Assembly: GCA_031292035.1 (NCBI GenBank)
Contig: JARLHX010000081.1
Location: 1 to 51,570, forward strand
DNA: 51,570 bases
Origin: Negativicutes bacterium
GTDB taxonomy: Bacteria; Bacillota_C; Negativicutes; Sporomusales_B; JARLHX01
Direction of reading: 5' to 3'
In this document: one piece after another, positions 26,560-33,602 of the stretch
Numbering within the stretch: position 1 is the stretch's first letter
Layout of the letters: every line of letters begins with the position of its first letter
Program-made: the position numbers and the translations under genes
The notes under the pieces: model-generated
Told to the model about the DNA's origin: nothing
The model's input: the letters and a program-made list of their open reading frames with translations, nothing else
Databases searched by the model: none

Positions 26560-28162
26560 ATCTGTTCGCTCGAACCTGTCGGTCATTCTGACGCGCATCG
26601 TGGCTCACGCTAAAACTGTGACCGTGCGTTACGCCGATCTCAGCATTCATTATACGCGGCAGATACATCAGCGCGGTATAAACCTGTATGAAACCAAAAT
26701 ACCGCCTCATGTTAAGGCGAAGATTTCGCAAACGGTCGCCAATTGGAAAGACGGCAAATTGCCGGAGTTCTTGCAAAAACCGGACGACGAAACTGAGTTT
26801 CTTCCTGCCGCCCTAGAAATCGTTGAACAACCTCCTTCACCAGCAAGCAGGGCTATCGCCGGAACCATCATTCTGTTCTTCACCATTGCCTTGATATGGG
26901 CTTGTCTTGGTACGGTTGATATTATTGCGATTGCCCAGGGCAAAATCATACCAACTGAGCGCACTCAGGTTATTCAACCGCTTGAATCTGGTGTTGTGCG
27001 TGCGATCCATGTGCAGGACGGTCAGGCGGTTAAAGCTGGCGATGTCTTGATCGAGATCGACTCGACTGTCACCGAAGCTGAACGCGACAGACTTCAAAAA
27101 GAATCTATAGAGGCTGAGCTGGATGCGGCGCGGCTTAAGGCGGCGCTTAATATAAATGATAATCCTGAAAGCTATTTTATTCCACCAGATGGAGCGACTG
27201 ATGCTCAGATTGCCACTCAAAAAGTTTTACTTCTCAATCAGGTTCGAGAAGTCAAAGCCAAGTTGGACGGCCTTGACCAGCAGATTGCACAACAACAAGG
27301 AAATGAGGATGCCGTCAAGGCCACACTGAATAAACTGAGCGAAAGCATGCCCTATCTGTCAAAACGTGCTGAAGCCAGAAAGTATTTACTCGATAAAGGT
27401 TATGGATCGAAACTCGATTATTATACGGCCCAGCAAGACCTCGTCGAACATCAGCAGGAAGTTCAGGTGCAAACCGGCCGCCTTGCTGAAGCACAGGGGG
27501 CTGTTGCTTCACTGGAAGAACAGCGCAAAGAAGCCGAGGCCGAATATCAACATAAGAACCTCGGAGACCTCGATGAAGCTCAACAGAAGGCATCGAGTTT
27601 ACACGAACAGCTTGTGCAGGCAGCGGAAAAGTATCGTTTGCAGACTCTGAAGTCACCCGTTGACGGCACGGTGCAGCAATTGGCCGTTCATACGGATGGC
27701 GGCGTCGTCACTCCGGCGCAAATTCTGATGCAAATTGTGCCGGCTGGCAGCCACCTGGAGATCGAAGCCAGCGTTTCAAACAAAGATATAGGCTTTGTCC
27801 ATGATGGACAAAAAGCCGCCATCAAGGTCGATACCTTCAGCTTTACGCGCTATGGCATGCTGCATGGGAAAGTTATGACCGTCTCTCAGGATGCTATCGT
27901 GCGCGAGAAACCGCAGAATGCTGGTGATGACAAAAAACAAACGGGTGCCGAGAACGATAGCAGCGAACCCAAAGGGCAGGAGTTGGTCTATATGGCGCAT
28001 GTCTCCCTCGACGATCCTCAAATGCAAATCGACGACAGGCTGGTCACGCTTTCCCCCGGCATGGCCGTCACCGTCGAGATCAAGACCGGCTCAAGACATA
28101 TCATCAGCTACTTGCTCTCTCCGATCAAAAAGCATCTCTCGCAAGCCATGCGAGAAAGGTGA
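26552..28162 (+). CDS. Type I secretion membrane fusion protein (HlyD family)
   Basis: I choose GTG at 26552, preceded by GGGAGG and overlapping the transporter stop by 8 bp; this gives 536 residues. A cytosolic N-terminus of about 100 residues is followed by one membrane helix (IILFFTIALIWACLG), the lipoyl half-motif VIQPLESGVVRAIHVQDGQ, a long coiled coil (about 190-370), the second half-motif LKSPVDGTVQQLAVHTDGGVV and a beta-barrel region ending at the conserved MAVTVEIKTGSR. It links the ABC exporter to the TolC-like channel. Confidence 0.93.
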   Translation: MLKSVRSNLSVILTRIVAHAKTVTVRYADLSIHYTRQIHQRGINLYETKIPPHVKAKISQTVANWKDGKLPEFLQKPDDETEFLPAALEIVEQPPSPASRAIAGTIILFFTIALIWACLGTVDIIAIAQGKIIPTERTQVIQPLESGVVRAIHVQDGQAVKAGDVLIEIDSTVTEAERDRLQKESIEAELDAARLKAALNINDNPESYFIPPDGATDAQIATQKVLLLNQVREVKAKLDGLDQQIAQQQGNEDAVKATLNKLSESMPYLSKRAEARKYLLDKGYGSKLDYYTAQQDLVEHQQEVQVQTGRLAEAQGAVASLEEQRKEAEAEYQHKNLGDLDEAQQKASSLHEQLVQAAEKYRLQTLKSPVDGTVQQLAVHTDGGVVTPAQILMQIVPAGSHLEIEASVSNKDIGFVHDGQKAAIKVDTFSFTRYGMLHGKVMTVSQDAIVREKPQNAGDDKKQTGAENDSSEPKGQELVYMAHVSLDDPQMQIDDRLVTLSPGMAVTVEIKTGSRHIISYLLSPIKKHLSQAMRER

Positions 28163-28234
28163 ACGAATCGAGTTATCATTAATTGACTAACCGTAGGTTC
28201 ATATCTAGCTTATCTAAAATTATAGAGAGGTTAC

Positions 28235-28867
28235 ATGCACACGTTGAGGTCACTGATTGCATTTATACTCATCGGTCTTTCCGGATGCGCTTCGTCTTCT
28301 TCGCATACACAGATTGAGTCAATCAAGTCACAAGACGCTATTCCCTCAATTCACAAAATGTATCTGCTCGTTGATATGGGGCAAGGCTTAATGGCTGTTA
28401 TCAATAGCGCCAATTTAATAGATAAAGATTTCAACGATACGTTTATTAGTCAGGCTAGAGCCTGCGATGTTCAGGCATCTTCTATCTTCGACCAGCGTTG
28501 GAAGATTATTCGGGCTGCAAACATGAATCCATCTAACGCGGATGAAAATAATATCCGTAAACTGGATCACGAAGCGATGGAATCATTCCATCCGGATGCC
28601 GTATTTTCTATCGGGTACGATTCTTATACAACGACTACGCAAATGGCGGCTTTCCATACATCCAGATTCACTTACTATGCCGTATTGACGGACTACAATT
28701 CTCAAAAAGAGTTGTGGAAAGGCCGTGTAGATTTAAGCCCGGCTGCATCATGGGATCAATCAAAGCCCGATGCATCTCCGAGCGCGGTGTTGGCTCACGA
28801 CCTCTTAAGAAAGATGGCGGCGGACGGTATCCTGAAAAATTGTCCGCTGGAAATTCCCGCCCATTGA
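28235..28867 (+). CDS. Predicted outer membrane lipoprotein of the type I secretion cluster
   Basis: The 210-residue protein begins with a lipoprotein signal and lipobox LSGC (C18), followed by a serine-rich linker. The mature part has VDMGQGLMAVINSAN, FSIGYDSYTTT and DYNSQKELWKGRVDLSPA, the last resembling lipoproteins that report how much a ligand changes. I do not recognise the family. It lies 72 bases after the HlyD gene on the same strand, so it may help secretion or surface retention of the giant protein; this is inference from position. Confidence 0.75.
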   Translation: MHTLRSLIAFILIGLSGCASSSSHTQIESIKSQDAIPSIHKMYLLVDMGQGLMAVINSANLIDKDFNDTFISQARACDVQASSIFDQRWKIIRAANMNPSNADENNIRKLDHEAMESFHPDAVFSIGYDSYTTTTQMAAFHTSRFTYYAVLTDYNSQKELWKGRVDLSPAASWDQSKPDASPSAVLAHDLLRKMAADGILKNCPLEIPAH

Positions 28868-28960
28868 TTGCATCTCTAGTTCACCGGGTGCTTAAATGCC
28901 TGTACCTGGGCACTATGAATTAGTAGCTATGTTGGGATTTGTATTTGAATATTATTTCGT

Positions 28961-28982
28961 GGGCGGAAATGTGAATCCGCCC
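28961..28982. other. Small hairpin in the 28868-29107 gap
   Basis: GGGCGGA (28961-28967) pairs perfectly with TCCGCCC (28976-28982) over an 8-base loop. No T-run follows on the plus strand. It may end the secretion-cluster transcript or mark a junction between the secretion cluster and the mobilizable element. I see no gene in the rest of this gap. Confidence 0.35.
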
Positions 28983-29073
28983 GTATGTATTACCAAACTT
29001 TACTAAAGCAAACGGGCAGGCGGTGTAATAAAATCTTCAGCCAATTACAGCCCATACAATAATAACGCTGTTC

Positions 29074-29101
29074 GACCAGATCGGCGGAAAACCGGCTGGT
29101 C
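29074..29101 (+). promoter_or_regulatory. Stem-loop directly ahead of the HxlR gene
   Basis: GACCAG (29074-29079) pairs with CTGGTC (29096-29101), with a further CGG/CCG inner stem. The ATG lies seven bases later, so the hairpin covers the only ribosome-site candidate (CAGG). It could be an operator or an RNA switch controlling translation. Confidence 0.35.
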
Positions 29102-29107
29102 AGGCAT

Positions 29108-29446
29108 ATGGAACGCTCTATCCCCAAGGCGATGCATATTATTGGAGGGCGTTGGCGAGCTGTTCTTGTTTATTCTCTCGCTGGCGGCCCCATGCGCTAC
29201 AGCGATTTACAGCATCAGCTTAAAGGCATTTCAACGCGCATGTTATCACGAGATTTGCGTATGCTGGAAGTTGCGGGGATTGTGGAACGTATTCCCTATC
29301 CGCAGGCCCCCATAAGGGTCGAATACAGGCTTACACCGGCTGGGCTGGCTCTGTGTCCCATTGTAACCAACTTGGGTATGTGGGCGGAGGGAATGGTGAC
29401 GCATAGCGCCAATTCAAACTCGCCTATTTCTCTGCCCGCTGAATGA
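29108..29446 (+). CDS. HxlR-family winged-helix regulator
   Basis: The 112-residue protein follows the HxlR pattern: AMHIIGGRWRAVLVYSLAGGPMRYSDL, GISTRMLSRDLRMLE, and the wing IVERIPYPQAPIRVEYRLTPAG. The N-terminal Cys found in redox-sensing members is replaced (SIPKAM). These proteins bind DNA as dimers and often respond to small reactive molecules. Its 3' end overlaps the convergent XRE gene by 23 bp. Confidence 0.85.
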   Translation: MERSIPKAMHIIGGRWRAVLVYSLAGGPMRYSDLQHQLKGISTRMLSRDLRMLEVAGIVERIPYPQAPIRVEYRLTPAGLALCPIVTNLGMWAEGMVTHSANSNSPISLPAE

Positions 29447-29855
29447 CCTTCACAATCGTTGCAGCAAGAAATTCTGTTTGCCGGTAATTCAGGGATTGTT
29501 CGACAGCACCCTTGTAAACATACCCGGCCCAATGCGAGAGGTCTTGTCGCGATAGCTTGACCTTCATTCTTTCCGATGCTTCGAGCAGCCAGCCGATTGT
29601 TGAGCCAAGCAGGGCATCGTCGCAATCTGCGGTTATTTTCCGGTCAATTGGCAAATCGATAACGTCATTGACGCTTACATTCAGCGCGGCGGCTATCTTT
29701 GTAGCCCAATCGAGGTCTAGCGGCGTTTCGCCGCTTTCGAGTCGTCCCATATGCGGGGCGGACGTGCCGATCATTTTTGCCAGAGCGCGTTTGGTCAACC
29801 CACGTTCCTCGCGCAATCCGGTAACGCGATTCTTTTGTTTCAAGTTGCGTTTCAT
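29424..29855 (-). CDS. XRE-family repressor-like regulator of the integrative element
   Basis: The 143-residue protein has an N-terminal Cro/C1-type HTH (VTGLREERGLTKRALAKMIG, SAPHMGRLESGETPLDL, residues about 10-65) and a helical C-terminal part without peptidase residues. It is divergent from the gene at 30095. The region between them holds two palindromes of the form ATTACAT-N2-A(T/C)GTAA(T/C), and a third lies ahead of the promoter at 30623. The arrangement matches a repressor controlling itself and the element's forward genes. Confidence 0.85.
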   Translation of the reverse strand: MKRNLKQKNRVTGLREERGLTKRALAKMIGTSAPHMGRLESGETPLDLDWATKIAAALNVSVNDVIDLPIDRKITADCDDALLGSTIGWLLEASERMKVKLSRQDLSHWAGYVYKGAVEQSLNYRQTEFLAATIVKVIQRAEK

Positions 29856-29904
29856 TGGCAGCCTCCAATCACATCGTCTGGTTATAACACGTCATAGCCA
29901 TATC

Positions 29905-29920
29905 ATTACATGAATGTAAT
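29905..29920. promoter_or_regulatory. Operator palindrome 1 (ATTACAT-GA-ATGTAAT)
   Basis: A perfect 16-bp palindrome with 7-bp arms and a 2-bp centre lies 50 bp upstream of the XRE gene. The same sequence form recurs at 30025 and 30600, so it is the likely site of the XRE regulator. Confidence 0.65.
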
Positions 29921-30024
29921 ATAGTATAAAATATGTAATAGAAGGTTACGATCAAGAATTTTCGTAAAACACACAACTGTATAGCATTATATGCATTATC
30001 CGTCGGCAACTTAAGGTTGAAGTA

Positions 30025-30040
30025 ATTACATCAACGTAAC
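30025..30040. promoter_or_regulatory. Operator palindrome 2 (ATTACAT-CA-ACGTAAC)
   Basis: This is a slightly imperfect copy of the 16-bp palindrome, 55 bp upstream of the gene at 30095 and probably overlapping its promoter. Confidence 0.6.
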
Positions 30041-30094
30041 ATAGCCTCATATCAGCCTTGCGGTTTCTAAGGCGAGTCAAATTTGAGGTGTCAC

Positions 30095-30580
30095 ATGCCA
30101 AAACGTCATTATAAGAAAAAAGCATTGCCTGTCCGCATAGGTGAAACTGCGCCTAAACAACGCGCCCAGCATGGCGGCGTTATCATGGAAACGATTGATC
30201 GTGACGCAAGAGGCATGGCGTTGACGAAGCGCCAGCGTTCAATAGCCGAATGTGTGCTTGATGTTTATTTTCTGCGGCAGTTCATCGACGAAGCGGAATA
30301 TGAAGCCGGTATGATCTTCCGGAAAGCCTATTTACGAGCGGTTCTGCGCGTTCGCGTAGAAGATGCTGGGGCAGGGTGTCATGGAGAATTAGGCATGGAG
30401 CCGCTTATGATCGTTCATAGCGAATATCTTCTGCGTAAAGCCTACAAGGCCCTGCCTGTGACGGAACAGGCGGTTATTGTAGCGGTCTGCGGCCATGATG
30501 CCTGGGCGGGTAACGGCTATCGTTCCATGCTTTTGCATAGCGGGCTTCGGGTTCTGGCGAATCTGTGGAAGGTGGGATAA
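30095..30580 (+). CDS. Hypothetical protein, weakly DUF6456-like (161 aa)
   Basis: The start at 30095 follows GAGGTG; an upstream TTG at 30083 is in frame but less likely. The N-terminus is very basic (MPKRHYKKKALPVRI). The rest is helical: QRSIAECVLDVYFLRQFIDEAEYEAGMIF and a C-terminal part LLRKAYKALPVTEQAVIVAVCGHD ending in GLRVLANLWKVG. The spacing resembles DUF6456-type alphaproteobacterial proteins, but I hold that only loosely. It is the first forward gene opposite the XRE repressor and is controlled by operator 2. Confidence 0.6.
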   Translation: MPKRHYKKKALPVRIGETAPKQRAQHGGVIMETIDRDARGMALTKRQRSIAECVLDVYFLRQFIDEAEYEAGMIFRKAYLRAVLRVRVEDAGAGCHGELGMEPLMIVHSEYLLRKAYKALPVTEQAVIVAVCGHDAWAGNGYRSMLLHSGLRVLANLWKVG

Positions 30581-30599
30581 TCCGCTGTTCTTTCAGATA

Positions 30600-30615
30600 A
30601 TTACATAGATGTAAT
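30600..30615. promoter_or_regulatory. Operator palindrome 3 (ATTACAT-AG-ATGTAAT)
   Basis: A perfect 16-bp palindrome lies seven bases upstream of the -35 hexamer at 30623. It is the third copy of the XRE operator form. Confidence 0.65.
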
Positions 30616-30622
30616 TTTGTCT

Positions 30623-30651
30623 TTGACTTTCCGCAAAAATTTTGGTACAGT
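30623..30651 (+). promoter_or_regulatory. Sigma70-type promoter with upstream operator
   Basis: TTGACT (30623-30628) and TACAGT (30646-30651) are separated by exactly 17 bases, and operator palindrome 3 lies just upstream. The transcript would start near 30658 and meet the terminator-like hairpin at 30691 within about 60 bases, giving a short RNA or an attenuated leader for the genes from 30805 on. Confidence 0.65.
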
Positions 30652-30690
30652 TCAGGCATCGTTGCAAGAGTTGCGACAAAAGAGACCAGA

Positions 30691-30725
30691 AACCGCCCCA
30701 CAAACAGTCGGGCGGTTTTTCTTTT
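30691..30725 (+). terminator. Terminator-like hairpin in the leader of the 30805 operon
   Basis: AACCGCCC (30691-30698) pairs with GGGCGGTT (30710-30717), followed by TTT-C-TTTT. It lies between the promoter at 30623 and the gene at 30805, so downstream expression requires read-through. Confidence 0.75.
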
Positions 30726-30804
30726 CCCAAAAACATAGTCGCGAAATGCCGCGCATCCGGCGAGAGCCGGAAGCGCGACGCTATTTTATTTTATCGGAGG
30801 ATTT

Positions 30805-31317
30805 ATGACCAACAGAAAAGCTGGATGGGGCTTTGCTGCCCTTATGGCCGTGTTGCTTCCACAGGCTGCGTACGCCACATCGAGTGGGCTAGATACGACC
30901 ATCCCCGATATGGTCTTCGCTGTACAAGGCCAGCAAGTCGGGGATTGGACGAATAGCAATCTCGCCATTACCGGCGGTCTAAACACCACAAGCACTGTTG
31001 GCATCGGAACCTCGACACCCGCCGCGCAGTTAGATGTTTCCGGCGGTATCCGCACTGGTTTTGATGGCAGCATATGCGGCCCTTCAAATGAAGGCACCCA
31101 GCGATATAACCCTAGCCTTCATGCTTACGAATACTGCAACGCAACCAGTTGGACGACGATGGGCGGCGGCATGACGTTGGTTGTCGGCGGATGCCAATAT
31201 AGTTGGTCAACTTGTCCTGCGGGCTATCGTGCAACATCCTATTTCAGCCCTGGCACCTACAATTGCTGCGATAAATGCGGCAACCCTGCATGGCGCTACA
31301 CAGTGTGTTCACAATGA
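30805..31317 (+). CDS. Exported Cys-rich surface protein with fibre-like motif
   Basis: The 170-residue protein follows an ATCGGAGG ribosome site. It has a signal peptide (AALMAVLLPQAAYA) and the segment TVGIGTSTPAAQLDVSG, a motif typical of phage tail fibre and bacterial surface fibre shafts. The C-terminal 100 residues carry eight cysteines (CGPSN, YCNA, GGCQY, TCPAG, NCCDKCGN, VCSQ), suggesting disulfides. The same VGIGT-PAA-LD-G motif is in the larger protein at 34834, so the two probably belong to one surface structure. Its stop overlaps the next start (ATGA). Confidence 0.7.
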   Translation: MTNRKAGWGFAALMAVLLPQAAYATSSGLDTTIPDMVFAVQGQQVGDWTNSNLAITGGLNTTSTVGIGTSTPAAQLDVSGGIRTGFDGSICGPSNEGTQRYNPSLHAYEYCNATSWTTMGGGMTLVVGGCQYSWSTCPAGYRATSYFSPGTYNCCDKCGNPAWRYTVCSQ

Positions 31318-31622
31318 GCGCGGCAAAGAATTTGAAAGTTCTGGTCGCGCCTTGCGCCATGATCTTTCTTGCGGGTTATTCGACTCCGGCGCATTCGCAG
31401 GGAACGGCTCAGATACAAACTTTGGCCGATTGTCCCGCCGGTTATGTCTTGGCCGTTCAGGATACGGCCTCTCCACAGCCTTATGCGCGGTCACCTGACC
31501 CGCCGCCAACCAGTCAGGAACAAGCTAATCAGGAAGCAACGGCCGCGGCGCAACGGCAGGGCGCAGCGCCGAGAGCCTTTGTAACAGGCTGTGTTCCAGC
31601 CTCGCCGCAACAGAACAAATAG
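31314..31622 (+). CDS. Small exported Pro/Gln-rich protein (102 aa)
   Basis: The ATG at 31314 overlaps the previous stop. The N-terminus is a signal peptide (LKVLVAPCAMIFLAGYSTPAHS). The mature part has LADCPAGYVLAVQDTA and a Pro/Gln/Ala-rich low-complexity stretch, with a second Cys near the end (VTGCVPAS). No family recognised. Translational coupling suggests it works with the fibre-like protein upstream. Confidence 0.6.
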   Translation: MSAAKNLKVLVAPCAMIFLAGYSTPAHSQGTAQIQTLADCPAGYVLAVQDTASPQPYARSPDPPPTSQEQANQEATAAAQRQGAAPRAFVTGCVPASPQQNK

Positions 31623-31631
31623 AGGTGTCAT

Positions 31632-31892
31632 ATGCAAACCCATTTGACGGAGGTGTTCGACCTTGCCCTTACGCAAGCCATCGAACGTTACATTGAAATG
31701 GAGCCACAAGCGGCGCATGAGGCCATAACACGCGAATGGCCGGAGCAAATCGCCGTCTTAATAGCCGAATTCCTGTTCAATTCATTCTGCGGGGATTGCG
31801 GGGGCATGGCGCATTTTGTCGAGATCGAGCGTGAAAACGGCCACAGCAATTATTTCATTCCGCTTTGCGCCTGCGAACGGAGGCAAAAATGA
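31632..31892 (+). CDS. Hypothetical protein with possible zinc-ribbon cysteines (86 aa)
   Basis: The start follows GAGGTG. The N-terminal half is helical and acidic; the C-terminal half has FCGDCGG and, later, LCACERR, which could form a C-x2-C / C-x-C metal site. No family recognised. Its stop overlaps the next start (ATGA), and it lies in the same tightly coupled series that leads into mobC and the relaxase. Confidence 0.6.
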   Translation: MQTHLTEVFDLALTQAIERYIEMEPQAAHEAITREWPEQIAVLIAEFLFNSFCGDCGGMAHFVEIERENGHSNYFIPLCACERRQK

Positions 31893-32293
31893 ACCATCAT
31901 CCTTCAAGAGCAAGCGACATCTATGTGGAATGGGTGACGACCGAAGGTGGCATAGGGGTGTCCGCGTTTCTTGAGGCCAATGGTCAGTTTGTTATCGGCA
32001 TATACCCCCTGAGCCATATTGGGCACCCCAGCGGCCTTCCAAGCTGGTTCCGGCAAAACCGCCTTGTCTCGGATGTCACCGTGGGTTACCGCGACCAGAA
32101 GCCGCTTGTTATCCCGGTTGATATCGAGGTCACGGCACGGGGGATCAGCCTCATTGTCGCCGTGCCATTTATGGATACAGCCTTTCCCCGGTTCCTTTCG
32201 GCTCAGTGGGGAAGCAAGCCGCCGCGTTATTTTAGAACCTGTCCGGTCAATAGCAATTGGCCGGTCATGCCGTCTCCAAGGGAGGCCATATGA
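31889..32293 (+). CDS. Hypothetical protein in the mobilization operon (134 aa)
   Basis: The ATG at 31889 overlaps the preceding stop; a longer in-frame start at 31865 is unlikely. The soluble beta-rich product contains IYVEWVTTEGGIGVSAFLEAN and VIPVDIEVTARGISLIVAVPF. No domain recognised. It is coupled by ATGA overlaps to the genes on both sides, so it is probably an accessory protein of the mobilization module. Confidence 0.6.
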   Translation: MNHHPSRASDIYVEWVTTEGGIGVSAFLEANGQFVIGIYPLSHIGHPSGLPSWFRQNRLVSDVTVGYRDQKPLVIPVDIEVTARGISLIVAVPFMDTAFPRFLSAQWGSKPPRYFRTCPVNSNWPVMPSPREAI

Positions 32294-32754
32294 CCGACAA
32301 GCTGCATGAGCATTGGAAACTGGAGGCTAAAAAACTTTCCAAAAGTTCTACGCAAGTTGCGTCTTTGGTGGGGCCAAAAGTCCCACCAAAAACATGCGCC
32401 CCGGCAAAGCCGGGGCGAAGAAGGCCGCATCCTATCAGAGTCCGCCTTTCGGCCATTGAGTTAAGAACCGTTCGTGAAAACGCCAAGGAAGTCGGCTGCA
32501 CTCTGAATGCCTATGTCAAAGCATCGGCGCTTAAACGCCTGCCTATGGGGCCGGAATTACAGGACATGCTGTTTTTGCTTAATCGGGAATTAACCGCCCA
32601 AGGCCGCAACCTCAATCAAATCGCCAAGCATCTGAATAGTGGGCAGGCCAATATCAGTCAGGGGACAGCCATGCTTGAGGCCATCCGTGCGCCGCTGATA
32701 ATCGCTCTCAAGGCCGTGAAGATTGCCTTAACCGAGTCCATGCCGGAGCCTTGA
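32290..32754 (+). CDS. mobC: MobC-like plasmid mobilization relaxosome protein
   Basis: The start at 32290 follows AGGGAGG and overlaps the previous stop. Of 154 residues, the second half matches MobC-type relaxosome proteins: RVRLSAIELRTVRENAKEVGCTLNAYVKASAL (a ribbon-helix-helix-like DNA-binding part) and LLNRELTAQGRNLNQIAKHLN. By family it helps the relaxase open oriT DNA. The N-terminal third is low-complexity and is encoded by a run of DNA palindromes (32333-32417). The stop overlaps the TTG start of the relaxase gene. Confidence 0.85.
   Translation: MTDKLHEHWKLEAKKLSKSSTQVASLVGPKVPPKTCAPAKPGRRRPHPIRVRLSAIELRTVRENAKEVGCTLNAYVKASALKRLPMGPELQDMLFLLNRELTAQGRNLNQIAKHLNSGQANISQGTAMLEAIRAPLIIALKAVKIALTESMPEP
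32333..32430. other. Candidate oriT: four consecutive inverted repeats inside the 5' part of mobC
   Basis: In order: AACTTT/AAAGTT (32333-32347); ACGCAAGTTGCGT (32350-32362), palindromic around a central G; TTTGGTGGG/CCCACCAAA (32364-32390); and CGCCCCGGC/GCCGGGGCG (32397-32417). Just downstream, CATCCTATC resembles the ATCCTG nick core of some MOBP relaxases, with a mismatch. Position next to mobC and the relaxase supports an origin of transfer. The nick site itself is not established. Confidence 0.5.
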
Positions 32755-33542
32755 TAATCAAGAGCCATGTTCGGGGCGGCTATCGGGCGGCTGCGACTTA
32801 TCTGAGTTCCCAAGGCAAGAATGAGAAAATCCGCCTGGTCGAAATCAGCGACCCGGATGCCGCCAATCTCCACGAAGCGTTTCAGAATATGTGGCGGATT
32901 ACCAAGAACGCCATGAAAACCCCGCTACACCATATCAGCATTAACCCTTACGCTGACGAACGGCTAACCAAAGCCCAGTTGATGAAGATTATCGAACGTT
33001 GTGAGGACAAATACGGTTACAAGCACGGCGATCACCAGCGCGTCATTGTCGAGCATGTGAAGAACGGCAGGCAGCATTTTCATGTGATGTGGAACCGTGT
33101 GAGTCTCACCAGCCGTCGCGCGGTATGGCCGGGACAGCATTGGAAGAAGTCGAAGCAGGCAGCGCGGGAGATGGAAACCGAGCTTGGTTTTAAACGGCCT
33201 ATGCCGAAGAAGGTAAAACGGGCTTTTGCGACGAGCAGGGGCAGGGTAGCCAGATCGACAGGCAGATACCGGACTTTGACGCCCAAACTGGTTCTGCCGC
33301 GTCCTATTCGACCGGCCTTCCACATTTTGACCGCCAAGCAATTGTTTCAGCCTGCGGCATGGCTGGCCGCTAGGCGTCGCCCCAAACGCGGCATGAACGA
33401 ACCGATTCAAAATAACTGGAACAGAGTGAAAGGCAGAGAGGAATTGCTTGCTGAACTTTTGGCGTGGGCCTGGGAGCAGAAACGGCTCGATATTCTGTAT
33501 TCGTTTGGCATCATTCTGCCGGAGGATTACTTTGATATATAG
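32751..33542 (+). CDS. Small MOBP-like relaxase (relaxase domain only)
   Basis: The TTG start overlaps the mobC stop by four bases (TTGA). The 263 residues match the relaxase domain of MobA/VirD2-like proteins: SHVRGGYRAAATYLSSQG with candidate nucleophile Y17, LHHISINPYADERLT (H60-H61), and the metal-binding HQRVIVEH / GRQHFHVMWNRVS (H95, H102, H109, H111). Relaxases usually carry a long C-terminal part; here only a basic tail of about 100 residues follows. It should cut one DNA strand at oriT and lead transfer, borrowing a type IV secretion system from elsewhere since none is visible in the window. Confidence 0.8.
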   Translation: MIIKSHVRGGYRAAATYLSSQGKNEKIRLVEISDPDAANLHEAFQNMWRITKNAMKTPLHHISINPYADERLTKAQLMKIIERCEDKYGYKHGDHQRVIVEHVKNGRQHFHVMWNRVSLTSRRAVWPGQHWKKSKQAAREMETELGFKRPMPKKVKRAFATSRGRVARSTGRYRTLTPKLVLPRPIRPAFHILTAKQLFQPAAWLAARRRPKRGMNEPIQNNWNRVKGREELLAELLAWAWEQKRLDILYSFGIILPEDYFDI

Positions 33543-33602
33543 TTAGGTTTCTTTAAAATCATATAAGTTGCTCAATATGAGCTGAGGATGGTTTAGACCG
33601 AT

